Source of the DNA: Fen-178 sp049516835 | GTDB taxonomy: Bacteria > Acidobacteriota > Terriglobia > Bryobacterales > Bryobacteraceae | Assembly: GCA_049516835.1 (NCBI GenBank) | Contig: JBEKSR010000002.1 | Span: 51,744-115,743, forward strand | DNA length: 64,000 bases | Reading direction: 5' to 3' | In this document: piece by piece, positions 1 to 9,312 of the stretch | Layout: each line of letters starts with the position of its first letter | How positions within the stretch are numbered: position 1 is the stretch's first letter | Translations under genes and position numbers: made by a program | The notes under the pieces: generated by a model | The model's input: only the letters and a program-made list of their open reading frames with translations | Told to the model about the DNA's origin: nothing | Database searches by the model: none

Positions 1-3000
1 GTGGGAGTGAACGCGTTCAGGGCGTTGTAGTCCTCCATCCGCAGCTCAAACTTGACCCGTTCGACGATCCGGAACTGCTTGGCCAGCACCATGTCGAGGT
101 TGACCATGCGCGGACCCACCAGGTCGCTGTACTGAATCGGATTGGTGCGCACCGTGAAGGACGGCAGCACCGAAACCATGCTGGTGTCGAACCATTTGCC
201 GCTGGTTGGGTGGGAGAGCGCCGGGTCGCCAGTGACCGTTGCCGCGCCAAGGCGGATTGGAATACCGGTGTTATACGTGAACACAGCGCTCACGTTCCAG
301 CCTCCCAAGACGCCATTCACCAACGGATTCACGTTGTTCATGAAATGACGGCCTTTCCCGAGAGGCAACTCGTAAATGGCCGCACCCGTCATCCGCGCCT
401 TCGACGTCTGCGCGGGGATCCACGTCAAGTCCCGCGCGAAGGTGGCGATGTCGTTGTAATAGCCTTGCGCGACTTCGTGGTTGTAGTTAAACCCCAACAT
501 CACGGTCAGGCCGCTCGAATACGCGCGCCTGGCCGAGATCTGGAGCGAGTTGTAATGGTCGCCCGCGCCCGGCGTAAACCACTGGCTGAGCGTGCCGTAT
601 TGCGGATACGGCGTCAGCAGGGCGCTTACCGCAACCGTGGCCTGCGTCCGCAGAGTGCCCGGCATCTGGCTGGCGGACAGCAGGTTGTAGAAGGGGTTGT
701 TCACCTTGGCAGTGGTCGCGTTGCCGTTCTTGTACGCGATGCTCGGGTCCGCCAGGTTCACATTGAGGGTATACGGCACGTTCCGGCTCAACTGCATGAA
801 GTACGTGACATCGAGAACTACATGCGACGGCAGTTGGCGCTGCACACTGACGTTGAAACGGTCGTCGGTTTGCGGTTTGAAATCCGGGTCGTACCAGAGG
901 GCCGTGCTGGTGCCCATGTTGGTGTACGTCCCGTAGGATTTGCCTGCCGCCGGCACCAGCCCGGTGGGGAAGGGATTCGAGAGGGTCTCCTGCGGCACGC
1001 CCTGTATTGCCGCAACCGTGTTCGTAATAGCGCTGAAACCGCTGTAATCTACGCTCCCAAGCAGAGTACTGCCGAATCCGTTGGTGAGCGTGGCCGGAAC
1101 GATGTAGCGCGCCCACCCCGCGCGGATTGCCGTCTTATCATTCAGCCGGAGAGCCATGCCTATACGAGGCTCCAACAACACGCTCGGTGGATCCCAGTTG
1201 CCCGCGTGGCTGGAATCGGTGAAGATCCAGGCCCCGTTGTAGATGGGGTTGGAAGTCCGTAACGCGGTGACCGCCGCCGGCATTGCCGGAGCGTTGGCGC
1301 CCGACAGTGCTGGAATGGGAGTCGTCAGGTCGAGCCCGCGACTCAATCGGTACTGAGAATCCACCAGCGGCCCGCTGTACTCCCCGCGCAGGCCCAGGTT
1401 GAGCGTCAGCCGCGAGGTGACCTTAAAGTCGTCCTGCACATAGTATCCGAAAAACGTGGACTTGATGTGCTGAAACGGAATGCTCTCGGCCACCGCGGTG
1501 TTGGTGGTCGAAACGTTGTCCAACGCACCCAGCAGGAACGTGGCCCAGCCGTTGCCGCTGACCGCCGTATTGGGCGAGTTGTAGGTGTTGGCAGTCAGGC
1601 CCGCGTCAAACGTGAATTGCGTGAAAATCGGCCGTTGCGCGTCCACCTCTTCTTTGCGGAACTCCCCGCCGAATCTCAGGTAATGACGGCCGATGGCCTT
1701 GGAAAGCTTGGCCGCCACCGACGGGGTCTGGGGCGTCTGAATCCAGTAGGTGAGAACACTGGACATAAAGTTAAGGCCGCCGCCCGCGGTAATGTTGATG
1801 TTCGGGAAGTAGACTTGAGGATTATTGGGCGCGTACGGCGCGTACCAGTTGTTGGGCCACAGTTTGGCAAGTCCGGCTGCCCCAAGGTAGGTCGACGGAG
1901 AATCGAACGAATCGTTGATGCCGTTGTAAGCCGTGTGGACGTCGAACACCGTGGTCGGGTTGATGGTCCACACCAGGTCGCCGCTGGCATTCACCGCGTT
2001 GCGCGTCGAGCCCTGGAAGTAGCGCATCACCGAGCCGGTCCCGGTATAGTCGGAAGTCGTTTCCGTGGTGTGCAAATAGCTGTACCGCGCGAAGAACTTC
2101 AGCTTATCCGTAATGTTGTAATCGGTCCGGTCCATGAAGTTGTAGTACGGGTAAATGTCATACAGGTAGTTCGAGGAGTTGTTGGCCCCCGTCACACCGG
2201 TACCGGGGTTATTGGGCTGCCACAGGTAGCTCATTATCTGCGCCGAGGTAGAATCGATCCGCGAGGCCGGAATCACGTTGCCCGCGAAAGGCGTGCGCGT
2301 AACGGTGCTCCCGTTGGTCTGCGTGGTCCAGGGATCGTAAATCACGGACAGAGCGCCTGCGTTGTTCAGTTGCTTCGAAAAATCCCCGGTGCGCTCGGCC
2401 GCGGTCGGCAGCGTCTCAATTCGGCTCCCGTAAGGGTTGGACAGTTTGATATGTTCGTACGCGAAGAAGGTGAAGAGCTTGTTCTTTCGGATGGGGCCCC
2501 CGACGGTGCCGCCAAAGGTGTTCTGGCGCGTCAGGTTGGCGGTAAAAGTAGTGCGGTCGGACAGGGCGCTCATGTCCGGGTTGCGGTTCATGTAATAGGC
2601 CGTGCCGTGGAATTCGTTGGTGCCGGATTTCGTGATAAGGCCAATGACTCCGCCCGAGCTGTGCCCGTACTCCGCATCCACCGCATTCTGTTGCACGCTG
2701 GTCTGCTGAACCGCATCCAGTGGCGGCGTGTAGCCCGATTTTGCCACCGTCATGTTTGGCGACCCGTCCAGAATGATGTCGTTCATGTCGTAGGTACCCC
2801 CGCCGATGTCGAACTGGTTGGCGGCCCAGAAATGGAAGGGCTCCTGTTGGGTGGTGGAACGGACCACTACCGCCGGGTCCAGACTGACCATCATAAACGG
2901 ATTCCGGCTGATTTCCGGCAGCGAGTCCGCCATCCTCATGTCGACGGTGTTCGACATGGTCGAAGTGTTGAACTCGACGCTCACGGGAGCCGCTTCCACC

Positions 3001-3347
3001 GTAATGGCGTCTTTCGCGCTGCCCACCTCAAGAGTGCCGTCAACCTCGATGTCGCCTCTGACCTCGACCAGGATGTTCTTTTGCACGAAAGCCTTGAATC
3101 CCGCGGCTTCGACGGTGACTGTGTAATGGCCGGGAATCACCATATCGAACAGATAGTGACCGGCCTCACTTGTGGACTTCACGGTGCGGATCCCGCTATC
3201 GTCGTTCGACAGCGTGACGGTTGCACCGGCTACCAAGGCGCCGGATGGATCGCGGACATCCCCCTGCACCCTGCCTCGTGTCTCCTGTGCCGCTAGCGAA
3301 CCCGCCAGAGCCAGGACTAGAAATAACACTCGTAAACGAATTGACAT
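1..3347 (-). CDS. TonB-dependent receptor, Oar-like (partial, C-terminus beyond window)
   Basis: Outer-membrane receptor/transporter. The reading frame starts at ATG 3347 and stays open to the window edge, about 1115 codons. A signal peptide (MSIRLRVLFLVLALAG, Ala-rich cleavage region) precedes a carboxypeptidase-regulatory-like beta-sandwich (GDVRDPSGALVAGATVTL, then GHYTVTVEAAGFKAF). A plug-like region follows (DMRMADSLPEISRNP, NDIILDGSPNM), then a long barrel. The last visible residues (VKFELRMEDYNALNAF) match the final-strand signature of this family, so only a few residues are missing. Family knowledge: Oar-like receptors take up large or glycan substrates with TonB/ExbBD, and acidobacteria carry many. 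The substrate cannot be told from sequence. No partner gene lies upstream. Confidence 0.93.
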   Translation of the reverse strand, partial: MSIRLRVLFLVLALAGSLAAQETRGRVQGDVRDPSGALVAGATVTLSNDDSGIRTVKSTSEAGHYLFDMVIPGHYTVTVEAAGFKAFVQKNILVEVRGDIEVDGTLEVGSAKDAITVEAAPVSVEFNTSTMSNTVDMRMADSLPEISRNPFMMVSLDPAVVVRSTTQQEPFHFWAANQFDIGGGTYDMNDIILDGSPNMTVAKSGYTPPLDAVQQTSVQQNAVDAEYGHSSGGVIGLITKSGTNEFHGTAYYMNRNPDMSALSDRTTFTANLTRQNTFGGTVGGPIRKNKLFTFFAYEHIKLSNPYGSRIETLPTAAERTGDFSKQLNNAGALSVIYDPWTTQTNGSTVTRTPFAGNVIPASRIDSTSAQIMSYLWQPNNPGTGVTGANNSSNYLYDIYPYYNFMDRTDYNITDKLKFFARYSYLHTTETTSDYTGTGSVMRYFQGSTRNAVNASGDLVWTINPTTVFDVHTAYNGINDSFDSPSTYLGAAGLAKLWPNNWYAPYAPNNPQVYFPNINITAGGGLNFMSSVLTYWIQTPQTPSVAAKLSKAIGRHYLRFGGEFRKEEVDAQRPIFTQFTFDAGLTANTYNSPNTAVSGNGWATFLLGALDNVSTTNTAVAESIPFQHIKSTFFGYYVQDDFKVTSRLTLNLGLRGEYSGPLVDSQYRLSRGLDLTTPIPALSGANAPAMPAAVTALRTSNPIYNGAWIFTDSSHAGNWDPPSVLLEPRIGMALRLNDKTAIRAGWARYIVPATLTNGFGSTLLGSVDYSGFSAITNTVAAIQGVPQETLSNPFPTGLVPAAGKSYGTYTNMGTSTALWYDPDFKPQTDDRFNVSVQRQLPSHVVLDVTYFMQLSRNVPYTLNVNLADPSIAYKNGNATTAKVNNPFYNLLSASQMPGTLRTQATVAVSALLTPYPQYGTLSQWFTPGAGDHYNSLQISARRAYSSGLTVMLGFNYNHEVAQGYYNDIATFARDLTWIPAQTSKARMTGAAIYELPLGKGRHFMNNVNPLVNGVLGGWNVSAVFTYNTGIPIRLGAATVTGDPALSHPTSGKWFDTSMVSVLPSFTVRTNPIQYSDLVGPRMVNLDMVLAKQFRIVERVKFELRMEDYNALNAFTP

Positions 3348-3685
3348 TGAAAGACCCCTTTCACAATCAGATGCAGAACTTCCGTCTTTGCGCGTGAGTC
3401 CTAAGTGCCGACACCTCGGCGTAAGCCTCCGGCACAACAATATTGCCGGCGATGCCTGACCACTATTTGCAATTTTAAGGCGAAGCGGGCCTTTTGTACA
3501 GTTTTTTCGCTTGATTCCATTATGTATTTGGTAATCAGTTGAGAAACAAGGGATGCAAGCCCGATTGCCCGAGAACAAATATTCAGTGGCGGGACCGTAG
3601 TCTACGGGACCTCGACCGTATCCAACCATCACCGAGAAGGCGTAGCTCCAGTTTCGGTTGGAGTTCTTTCTCATTCGACCGCCGG
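3348..3685. other. Intergenic region, no gene seen
   Basis: About 340 bases between the receptor start and the receptor relic. It is AT-richer near 3440-3540 and must hold the receptor promoter, but no clear -35/-10 pair, hairpin or open frame with a family signature stands out. Confidence 0.5.
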
Positions 3686-3760
3686 GGCGGCGCGTTCGGA
3701 GGCCCGGTCTACATCCCCAAGGTCTACAACGGCAAGAACAAGACCTTCTTCGAGTGTTAA
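3686..3760 (+). pseudogene. Relic of a second TonB-dependent receptor
   Basis: A short plus-strand frame reads GGAFGGPVYIPKVYNGKNKT and then FFEC and a stop. This is the hallmark segment of Oar-like receptors, which normally continues through several Phe into SYEG. Nothing recognisable flanks it in the same frame: the preceding 48 codons look random and a TAA follows at once. It is therefore a fragment of a decayed or recombined receptor gene, opposite in strand to the intact receptor at the window start. A sequence this short could be coincidence, but the motif is unusually specific. Confidence 0.6.
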
Positions 3761-3929
3761 CACCGTTACCTACCGCGTTACTCACCACTGCGCCACACCA
3801 AGTTACCCCTAATCGCCCAATATTGGTAATTTTGGATTCCAAATTTGGAATCGGCGCCATCGGCCAGGGTGTTCATAGATGGCCCTTCCCGTTGCCGTGT
3901 GTTAACCTCCCACAGGAGCGGATTGCAAG

Positions 3930-5156
3930 GTGTTGCGGAGGAGTCTTCTGAAAGCGGCTCCGGCCCTCGCGGCGTTGGGCCGCGCCTGGGGCCGCGGGCA
4001 AGAGAAGCAAGAGCAGGACGTCGCGACCGCCGGGGCGACTCAGGATACGACGCCTCGCGTGGGTATCGTCCTGTCGAGTTTCACGGGTTGCCAAGACCAC
4101 GACGGAACCAAGATCCAGGGTCTCGCCGATCCTTCGCCGGTAGATGTCGAACTGACTGCCGGCCAGATCGATGCGATGCTGCGCAAGGCCATCTCTCTGG
4201 GGACCACCCGGCGCGGCGGTCTCGCCGCCATCGTCGCTTCGGATGATTGGGTCGTGATCAAACCCAGGATTGAGACTTGTTACGAACCTGGACCTGGTGG
4301 CGATGGTGGCGGCGATCGTCATCGCTACCTTCGCGGCTCGGTCACGGACCTCCGCCTGGTGCGCAGCCTGATCGAATTCCTGGTCGAGCACAAGTGCGGC
4401 GCGCGATTCACCATCGCCGAAGGATCGGGTGAATGGCAGCCGCGCGAGAGGTCCAAGGCGGCCGTCGATGGTTGGACGACAGAGTGGGGCGGCGAGTTCG
4501 GCGGGCTGAGTTACGACAAGATGATCCGGGAGTTATCGCGGAAGTACCCCAAGATAGCTTTCGACCGGGTCGATCTGAATTTCGACGAGTCCATCGCGCT
4601 CCCGCTGCATGGCAAGGCCCTGGCGCGGAACAACCCCGAGGGCGCGTATTTCGTCCCGAAAACCATCCAGCAGTGCGACCGCATCGTCTCCGTGGCTCCG
4701 CTGGCTACCGATGAACAGACCGGCGTATCGCTCTCCGTCGCGAATTACTGGGGCGTGGCGCCCGGCGCGCACTATGGTTTTCCGAAAACCGGACTGCTGA
4801 AGCTGGGCCGACCCGATGAAGTGGTGGTGGACCTGTTCAGCTACCATCCGGCCGACTACGCGATTGTGGGAGGCGCATGGGGCCTTGAGGGTGGCGGGCC
4901 GTCCGGCGCCGGCCCGCGCGCGGTCCACCACAACGTACTGGTGGCCGGGAACAACGCCGTCTCCGTCGATGCCGTCGGCGCCGCCATCATGGGGTTCGAT
5001 CCCACCCGAGTGCTGCACCTTGCGCTGGCGGAACGCCGGCGATTCGGCGACGCGGACTTGGGGCCAATCTGGATGCGAGGAAACGAAATCGAGCAAGCCC
5101 GGCGCGCGTTCCGCAAACCGGCGAACTGGAAGCCTTTCGGGAAACCGCGCGGCTGA
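3930..5156 (+). CDS. DUF362 domain-containing protein, Tat-type signal
   Basis: 408 residues. The GTG start at 3930 is preceded by CAGGAG 12 bases upstream. The N-terminus (RRSLLKAAPALAALG) looks like a Tat signal, so the mature protein should be periplasmic. The body matches DUF362: DDWVVIKPRIE near the start, a 'sequence of evidence/rank' segment TIAEGSGEW, then RIVSVAPLATDEQTGVSLS and NAVSVDAVGAAIMGFDP near the end. Biochemical function of DUF362 is unknown; some members are fused to ferredoxin domains, but no Fe-S cysteine cluster is present here. A longer paralogue lies at 11962-13569. No operon partner is evident; the next gene runs convergently. Confidence 0.85.
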   Translation: MLRRSLLKAAPALAALGRAWGRGQEKQEQDVATAGATQDTTPRVGIVLSSFTGCQDHDGTKIQGLADPSPVDVELTAGQIDAMLRKAISLGTTRRGGLAAIVASDDWVVIKPRIETCYEPGPGGDGGGDRHRYLRGSVTDLRLVRSLIEFLVEHKCGARFTIAEGSGEWQPRERSKAAVDGWTTEWGGEFGGLSYDKMIRELSRKYPKIAFDRVDLNFDESIALPLHGKALARNNPEGAYFVPKTIQQCDRIVSVAPLATDEQTGVSLSVANYWGVAPGAHYGFPKTGLLKLGRPDEVVVDLFSYHPADYAIVGGAWGLEGGGPSGAGPRAVHHNVLVAGNNAVSVDAVGAAIMGFDPTRVLHLALAERRRFGDADLGPIWMRGNEIEQARRAFRKPANWKPFGKPRG

Positions 5157-5256
5157 AGCAGCCCAACCAGACCACGGCCGCGCCGCAGACGCGCCCATGG
5201 AGGAATACTGGTACGAGCCGCACTCGGGGCGATGCTGGCCGCTCGGAAGGCCACCG

Positions 5257-8200
5257 CTATGGAGTGACGAGTACGGAACTGGATTCCTGCCCTGTCTTTC
5301 CATTCGTGTAGAGGAACAGGATTCCCTTCTGCGAAGGGGAGTTGCCGTTGTATGGAGCACTAAAGTACGGGTGCGCGGCGTTGTTCGGAACGACGGGGAT
5401 CGATCCGGAAGTCCCGGCCGTCACGGCAAAACTCGACGTTGTATACTCCTGAGGCATGTCGAGTTCGTATTTCATCCCGGTAATCGAATCGGTCAGGTTG
5501 CCGGTGTAGTAGTTATCGAATGCCAGAACGGAGAAGGTGAACGGTTGGTTGACTGTCACGCTCACAGCGCCATGACTAAGAGCGCTCAGCGGAACCGTCA
5601 GGATCGCATTCGCGGAGTCGAGGTCCGCGCTGGTGTAGAAGAACGGACCCGAAAGAACAGGCGGATTTGCCGCAAGGTTGGCCACAAACACACCGTTCTG
5701 CCCGGAGTTGACGCCACTAGATGCGTACCCGATGTCTTCGTTAAAGACGACAAAATCAGCCTGGCCATCGTTGTTTGCGTCAATGTCGACGTCAAACTCG
5801 GCCGGATAGTCGGGATGGGATCTCTGGCCGAACGTCGTTACCGCAAACTGGACGCCATAAACTGGTGTGGTCGTGCAGTTGCTGATACACACCAATCGCA
5901 CTCCGGTCGCCTGTAGGTTGATGACAGCGTAATCGGAGCCTGGTGCCGGAAGCACCGAAGGCGGAAATTGAACCCCGGTGCCAGTCAGCGAGAAGGCATC
6001 CGTCTGGCCGTCGATCGGCGCGGAAAGGTTGGAAATCGGGAGCGAAGCAATGTTCCCGTTCAAAACCAGCGAGCCGGCGCCAGTCTGTACATTGGCCGAC
6101 TTGTGGGGCAGGATATGCCACGGCAGGTGAACGGTGTCGTTCGAATCGGTGAAGGTCAGGTAACCGGCATACTCAACGGTGTTGAGCAGATCGCCGCTGC
6201 CTCCGTTGGATCCCCCGTTCAGCGTCCAACTCGGAAGCGAAGCGGCACTCACGGTGGCCGAGACGGTGAAGCTCGCGCTGCCGTTGGCGGGCACGGAAAT
6301 CGCCGGCGGGTAGCTGAGCGTAAAACCGGTGGTGTTTGGCGCGTCCCGGTAAGCATTGCCGATCGTATAGATACGGCTGGTGTTACTGTAGTTGCGAACC
6401 ACCACCTTCTTTTTGAATGTCTGGTTCGCGCTGACCCGGTAGGTGCCGAACGACATGCTGACCGACAGCGGATTGCTCGCATCCCAAACGGAGGTGGTTG
6501 ACGACGCCGCCCGGTCGACGCGCAACTCGCCCGCCCCGGTACGGCTCAAGGGCCCGAGCACTCCGGGCTGCGTGAGAGCATTACTATAAACGGCGGGCTC
6601 GGTGTTCTCCATCAGGAGCGCTTTCACGTCGAGCGGACTCAGGTTGTGGTTCTTGGAGAGAAGCACCGCGGCGGATCCGGCCGTGATCGGGCACGCGAAC
6701 GAAGTTCCGCTCTCCGTGAACTGGCCGTTACCAGTGCCGAACTGGGCGCCCATAATGGTCCCGGGCGCGCTCATATCCGGCTTCAGCATGTTGTAGCTGT
6801 AGTTCGGACCGCGCGAAGAATAGCTGGCGACATTGCCCGCCAGGCTGACCGCATTACTCGAACTCAGCGTCGCGTTGACCGCGGACGTTCCCAGCGCGCC
6901 CTTGATCGTATTGCTGGTCGACTGCGTAATGACCAGGGTTGGAACGAAATTCGATCCGCCGCCGTTTGAGAACGAAACCGCATCGCCTGCCGCGACCAGG
7001 CCGATCAGCACGCCGACCGCACCGGCGTTGGCCGCCCGATCGACCTTCAGACTCACGGAGCAGACCCCGCGATCGATGAGAGCGATAGCGCCCGACGGGC
7101 TGGCGAGGTACGGGTCGGCCGGAGTCCCCCCTGAGGCGGGGCAGCCCCTTCCAACATAGACCACGTTGCTCGTCACGGTGGTGTTGACTGGGGCCCAGTC
7201 GACCGTAGCCGTGTTGGTGTACGTGCCCGCGATGCTACCGGGCGAATTGATAACGAGTGGAATTCCGAACGCCACAACGCTGCTTGTCGCCGCCAGCGAC
7301 AGTACTTCCGGGGTGGCTGCCGGGTGCGCCACGATGTACGGAATATTGCCATCGTCGCCAGCCGATATGACGCTCACCACGCCGAAGTTCACCACGTCTG
7401 TTAACATCTCGCTTACGTCGTCTTCCCGCTGCCCGAAGGCGCCGCCGGTCGACATGCTGATGATGTCCACCGCGTTGTTCAGAGTGCCCGTGTTGTTGGG
7501 GTCGAGGGCAAAATCGATGCCCTCAGCCATGGCGATGCCGCTACAAGAGGTGGACACGGAACTGCAGACCTTAACCGCGTACAACTGTGCACCCGGCGCC
7601 GCCCCGAAGTGAATTCCGTCGAGGCTGTGGCCGGCGGCGGTATCAGCCGTGAGAGTGCCGTGCCCGTTGAGGTCAATAGGATTCGCATCGGGCGCCAGGG
7701 GACCATTAGGCCACGTCTCGCCGGTGAAGTCGAAACCGCCAATTACCTTGCTGGTAGGGAAAAGACTCGGCGGCGGCGTTCCGCCGGCGACGGCCTTCGC
7801 AGCGGCGTAATCGGCGACGTTGCCAGATCCACCCAAATTGTAATGCGTGTAGTCGATGCCGGTGTCCAACATCGCAATCTGAACCCCCTGGCCTTTGTAA
7901 CCGGCGTTCTGAGCCGTCACACCACCCACGTAGGCGAGCGTGGTCGCAAGGTCGGGTTGCGCTGGTGTACCACCGGTGAAGGAGACCTCGTAGTCGGTAA
8001 TCGGACGCACTGCGATTACGCCGCTGATGCCGCGGAGCACCGGAAGCCGGCGGGCATCAATCGATACCATGAGCGCGTTGTGGCCCTTGCTGACGCGCCC
8101 CAGCTCGACCCCGCCGAGGCCCCGTATTTGCGACATGACCGCGTCCTGCTTCTGCTTCAACTGCGCCAGGTAGGCACTCTGCTGTCCCGCGGTCATTGTG

Positions 8201-8439
8201 ATGCCATTTTGCTTGGCGTTGGCGCCGACTGCAACCACCAGCGGCGGGTCTTGCAGTTTGACCGCCAGTTGCACCTGCCCCGTTAAAGTACTCTGGGAGG
8301 GCGCCGAATACGGTGCGGTCATAACGGTTCCGGGATAGGCGGCTGAAGACATATCCGGTACCGCTGGGAAACGAGTCTGAGCGATCGCAAAGGTGCAAAT
8401 CAACGCGACGGTGGTGAGGATACGGAAAAGGCGCATCAC
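5257..8439 (-). CDS. Secreted subtilisin-like serine protease (S8), PA-domain type
   Basis: 1060 residues, exported (signal peptide RLFRILTTVALICTFAIA). Order: an inhibitor-I9-like propeptide about residues 60-150; the S8 catalytic domain with Asp192 (AMLDTGIDYTH), His260 (DLNGHGTLTADTAAGH) and Ser580 (ESGTSFACPITAG); a PA insert about 430-520 (GVCSVSLKVDRAANAGAVG); and a long beta-rich C-terminal region with Fn3-like segments. This is the architecture of large extracellular S8 peptidases that degrade external protein. The frame opens with GTG 8439 directly followed by ATG 8436; a GAGAGGAG site lies 8-11 bases upstream, so either is possible. It is monocistronic and divergent from the PEP-CTERM gene. 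Confidence 0.93.
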   Translation of the reverse strand: MMRLFRILTTVALICTFAIAQTRFPAVPDMSSAAYPGTVMTAPYSAPSQSTLTGQVQLAVKLQDPPLVVAVGANAKQNGITMTAGQQSAYLAQLKQKQDAVMSQIRGLGGVELGRVSKGHNALMVSIDARRLPVLRGISGVIAVRPITDYEVSFTGGTPAQPDLATTLAYVGGVTAQNAGYKGQGVQIAMLDTGIDYTHYNLGGSGNVADYAAAKAVAGGTPPPSLFPTSKVIGGFDFTGETWPNGPLAPDANPIDLNGHGTLTADTAAGHSLDGIHFGAAPGAQLYAVKVCSSVSTSCSGIAMAEGIDFALDPNNTGTLNNAVDIISMSTGGAFGQREDDVSEMLTDVVNFGVVSVISAGDDGNIPYIVAHPAATPEVLSLAATSSVVAFGIPLVINSPGSIAGTYTNTATVDWAPVNTTVTSNVVYVGRGCPASGGTPADPYLASPSGAIALIDRGVCSVSLKVDRAANAGAVGVLIGLVAAGDAVSFSNGGGSNFVPTLVITQSTSNTIKGALGTSAVNATLSSSNAVSLAGNVASYSSRGPNYSYNMLKPDMSAPGTIMGAQFGTGNGQFTESGTSFACPITAGSAAVLLSKNHNLSPLDVKALLMENTEPAVYSNALTQPGVLGPLSRTGAGELRVDRAASSTTSVWDASNPLSVSMSFGTYRVSANQTFKKKVVVRNYSNTSRIYTIGNAYRDAPNTTGFTLSYPPAISVPANGSASFTVSATVSAASLPSWTLNGGSNGGSGDLLNTVEYAGYLTFTDSNDTVHLPWHILPHKSANVQTGAGSLVLNGNIASLPISNLSAPIDGQTDAFSLTGTGVQFPPSVLPAPGSDYAVINLQATGVRLVCISNCTTTPVYGVQFAVTTFGQRSHPDYPAEFDVDIDANNDGQADFVVFNEDIGYASSGVNSGQNGVFVANLAANPPVLSGPFFYTSADLDSANAILTVPLSALSHGAVSVTVNQPFTFSVLAFDNYYTGNLTDSITGMKYELDMPQEYTTSSFAVTAGTSGSIPVVPNNAAHPYFSAPYNGNSPSQKGILFLYTNGKTGQESSSVLVTP

Positions 8440-8617
8440 GACACTACTCCTCTCGATCTAACTCGAATACCAGCAATGTCAGCGGAATGTCAAGTGCTTT
8501 TGACAAGAACATCAGTACCAATTCGCACGAAACATTCGTACTAGTACTATCGGCTGTTGTTTTTTGTAGCCCGTTCGATTAAAATACGACGGAACCTATG
8601 AGCCGAGGAGGCTTGAA
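8440..8617. promoter_or_regulatory. Divergent intergenic region between protease and PEP-CTERM gene
   Basis: 178 relatively AT-rich bases carry both promoters. Visible elements are an inverted pair TGTCAA / TTGACA around 8486-8503, a GTACTAGTAC palindrome near 8539-8548, and TAAAAT near 8580 that could be a -10 for the plus-strand gene. No factor can be assigned. Confidence 0.35.
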
Positions 8618-9289
8618 TTGCGAAGACTGGTTGGTATTTGCGTACTATCGTTGACTGTGTACATGATCACACCTTGCTCTGCCGCCCTCATAGTTGCCAG
8701 CGGCGCTGGCCCGACCCTCGCCACCGCCGAGGACCTGACGGGTCTATTCCCGACCGAGATTGTCGGAACGCTGAGCGGCACCGACCAGAACGATGTCAGC
8801 ATGTTTAGGATTCTCAACATGGATCCTGAGAACTTCTCGGCGCTCACCGTGCTGCCAGGCGCGTTCGGCATACCGGACACTGTATTGACCTTGTTTGACT
8901 GGAACGGTGTTGGGGTGTACCTGAACGATGATATTTCCGGCGCGAACACGCTGTCTTGTTTGCCCTCGGCCGGCGCTGGGAACCCATGCCCCACAAGTGG
9001 AACGGTGTTGGCTGCTGGAATCTACTATCTTGCAATTTCGCGTTCCCAGAACTACCCCGTCGATGGCTCGAACTCCGAGATTTTCAACCCAGTGTTTTCG
9101 ACCGACCTCGTTGAACCTTCTTCAACCAGCCCGGTCGCGGGATGGGACGGTAACGCTTTCACTTCACCTGACTTCGATTTGGTCAACTACGACATCGTCC
9201 TTACCGGAACAGTTCCGGAACCCGCTACGTGGTTGTTTACCGCAGGCGCAGCCTTGGTCTTTGGGTTGCTTCGACGGCGTCGACAATGA
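8618..9289 (+). CDS. PEP-CTERM sorting-domain secreted protein
   Basis: 223 residues. The start is TTG 8618, chosen because GAGGAGG ends six bases upstream and no other in-frame start fits. An N-terminal signal (LVGICVLSLTVYMITPCSA) precedes a mostly beta, acidic domain of unknown function with a DTVLTLFDWNGVGVY segment resembling PPC-type domains. The C-terminus is a textbook PEP-CTERM tripartite signal: VPEPATWLF, a hydrophobic helix, then RRRRQ. Such proteins are cleaved and transferred by an exosortase and commonly end up in exopolysaccharide or on the surface. The exosortase E at 24765 is expected to recognise VPEID rather than PEP, so the cognate enzyme is probably outside this window. 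Confidence 0.85.
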   Translation: MRRLVGICVLSLTVYMITPCSAALIVASGAGPTLATAEDLTGLFPTEIVGTLSGTDQNDVSMFRILNMDPENFSALTVLPGAFGIPDTVLTLFDWNGVGVYLNDDISGANTLSCLPSAGAGNPCPTSGTVLAAGIYYLAISRSQNYPVDGSNSEIFNPVFSTDLVEPSSTSPVAGWDGNAFTSPDFDLVNYDIVLTGTVPEPATWLFTAGAALVFGLLRRRRQ

Positions 9290-9312
9290 ACTGACGATGT
9301 TTCTCGACAACT

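Noticed and set aside
1467..3296. 609-codon plus-strand frame
   Set aside because: Antisense shadow of the TonB-dependent receptor; composition is Arg/Val/Gly-rich with no family motif.
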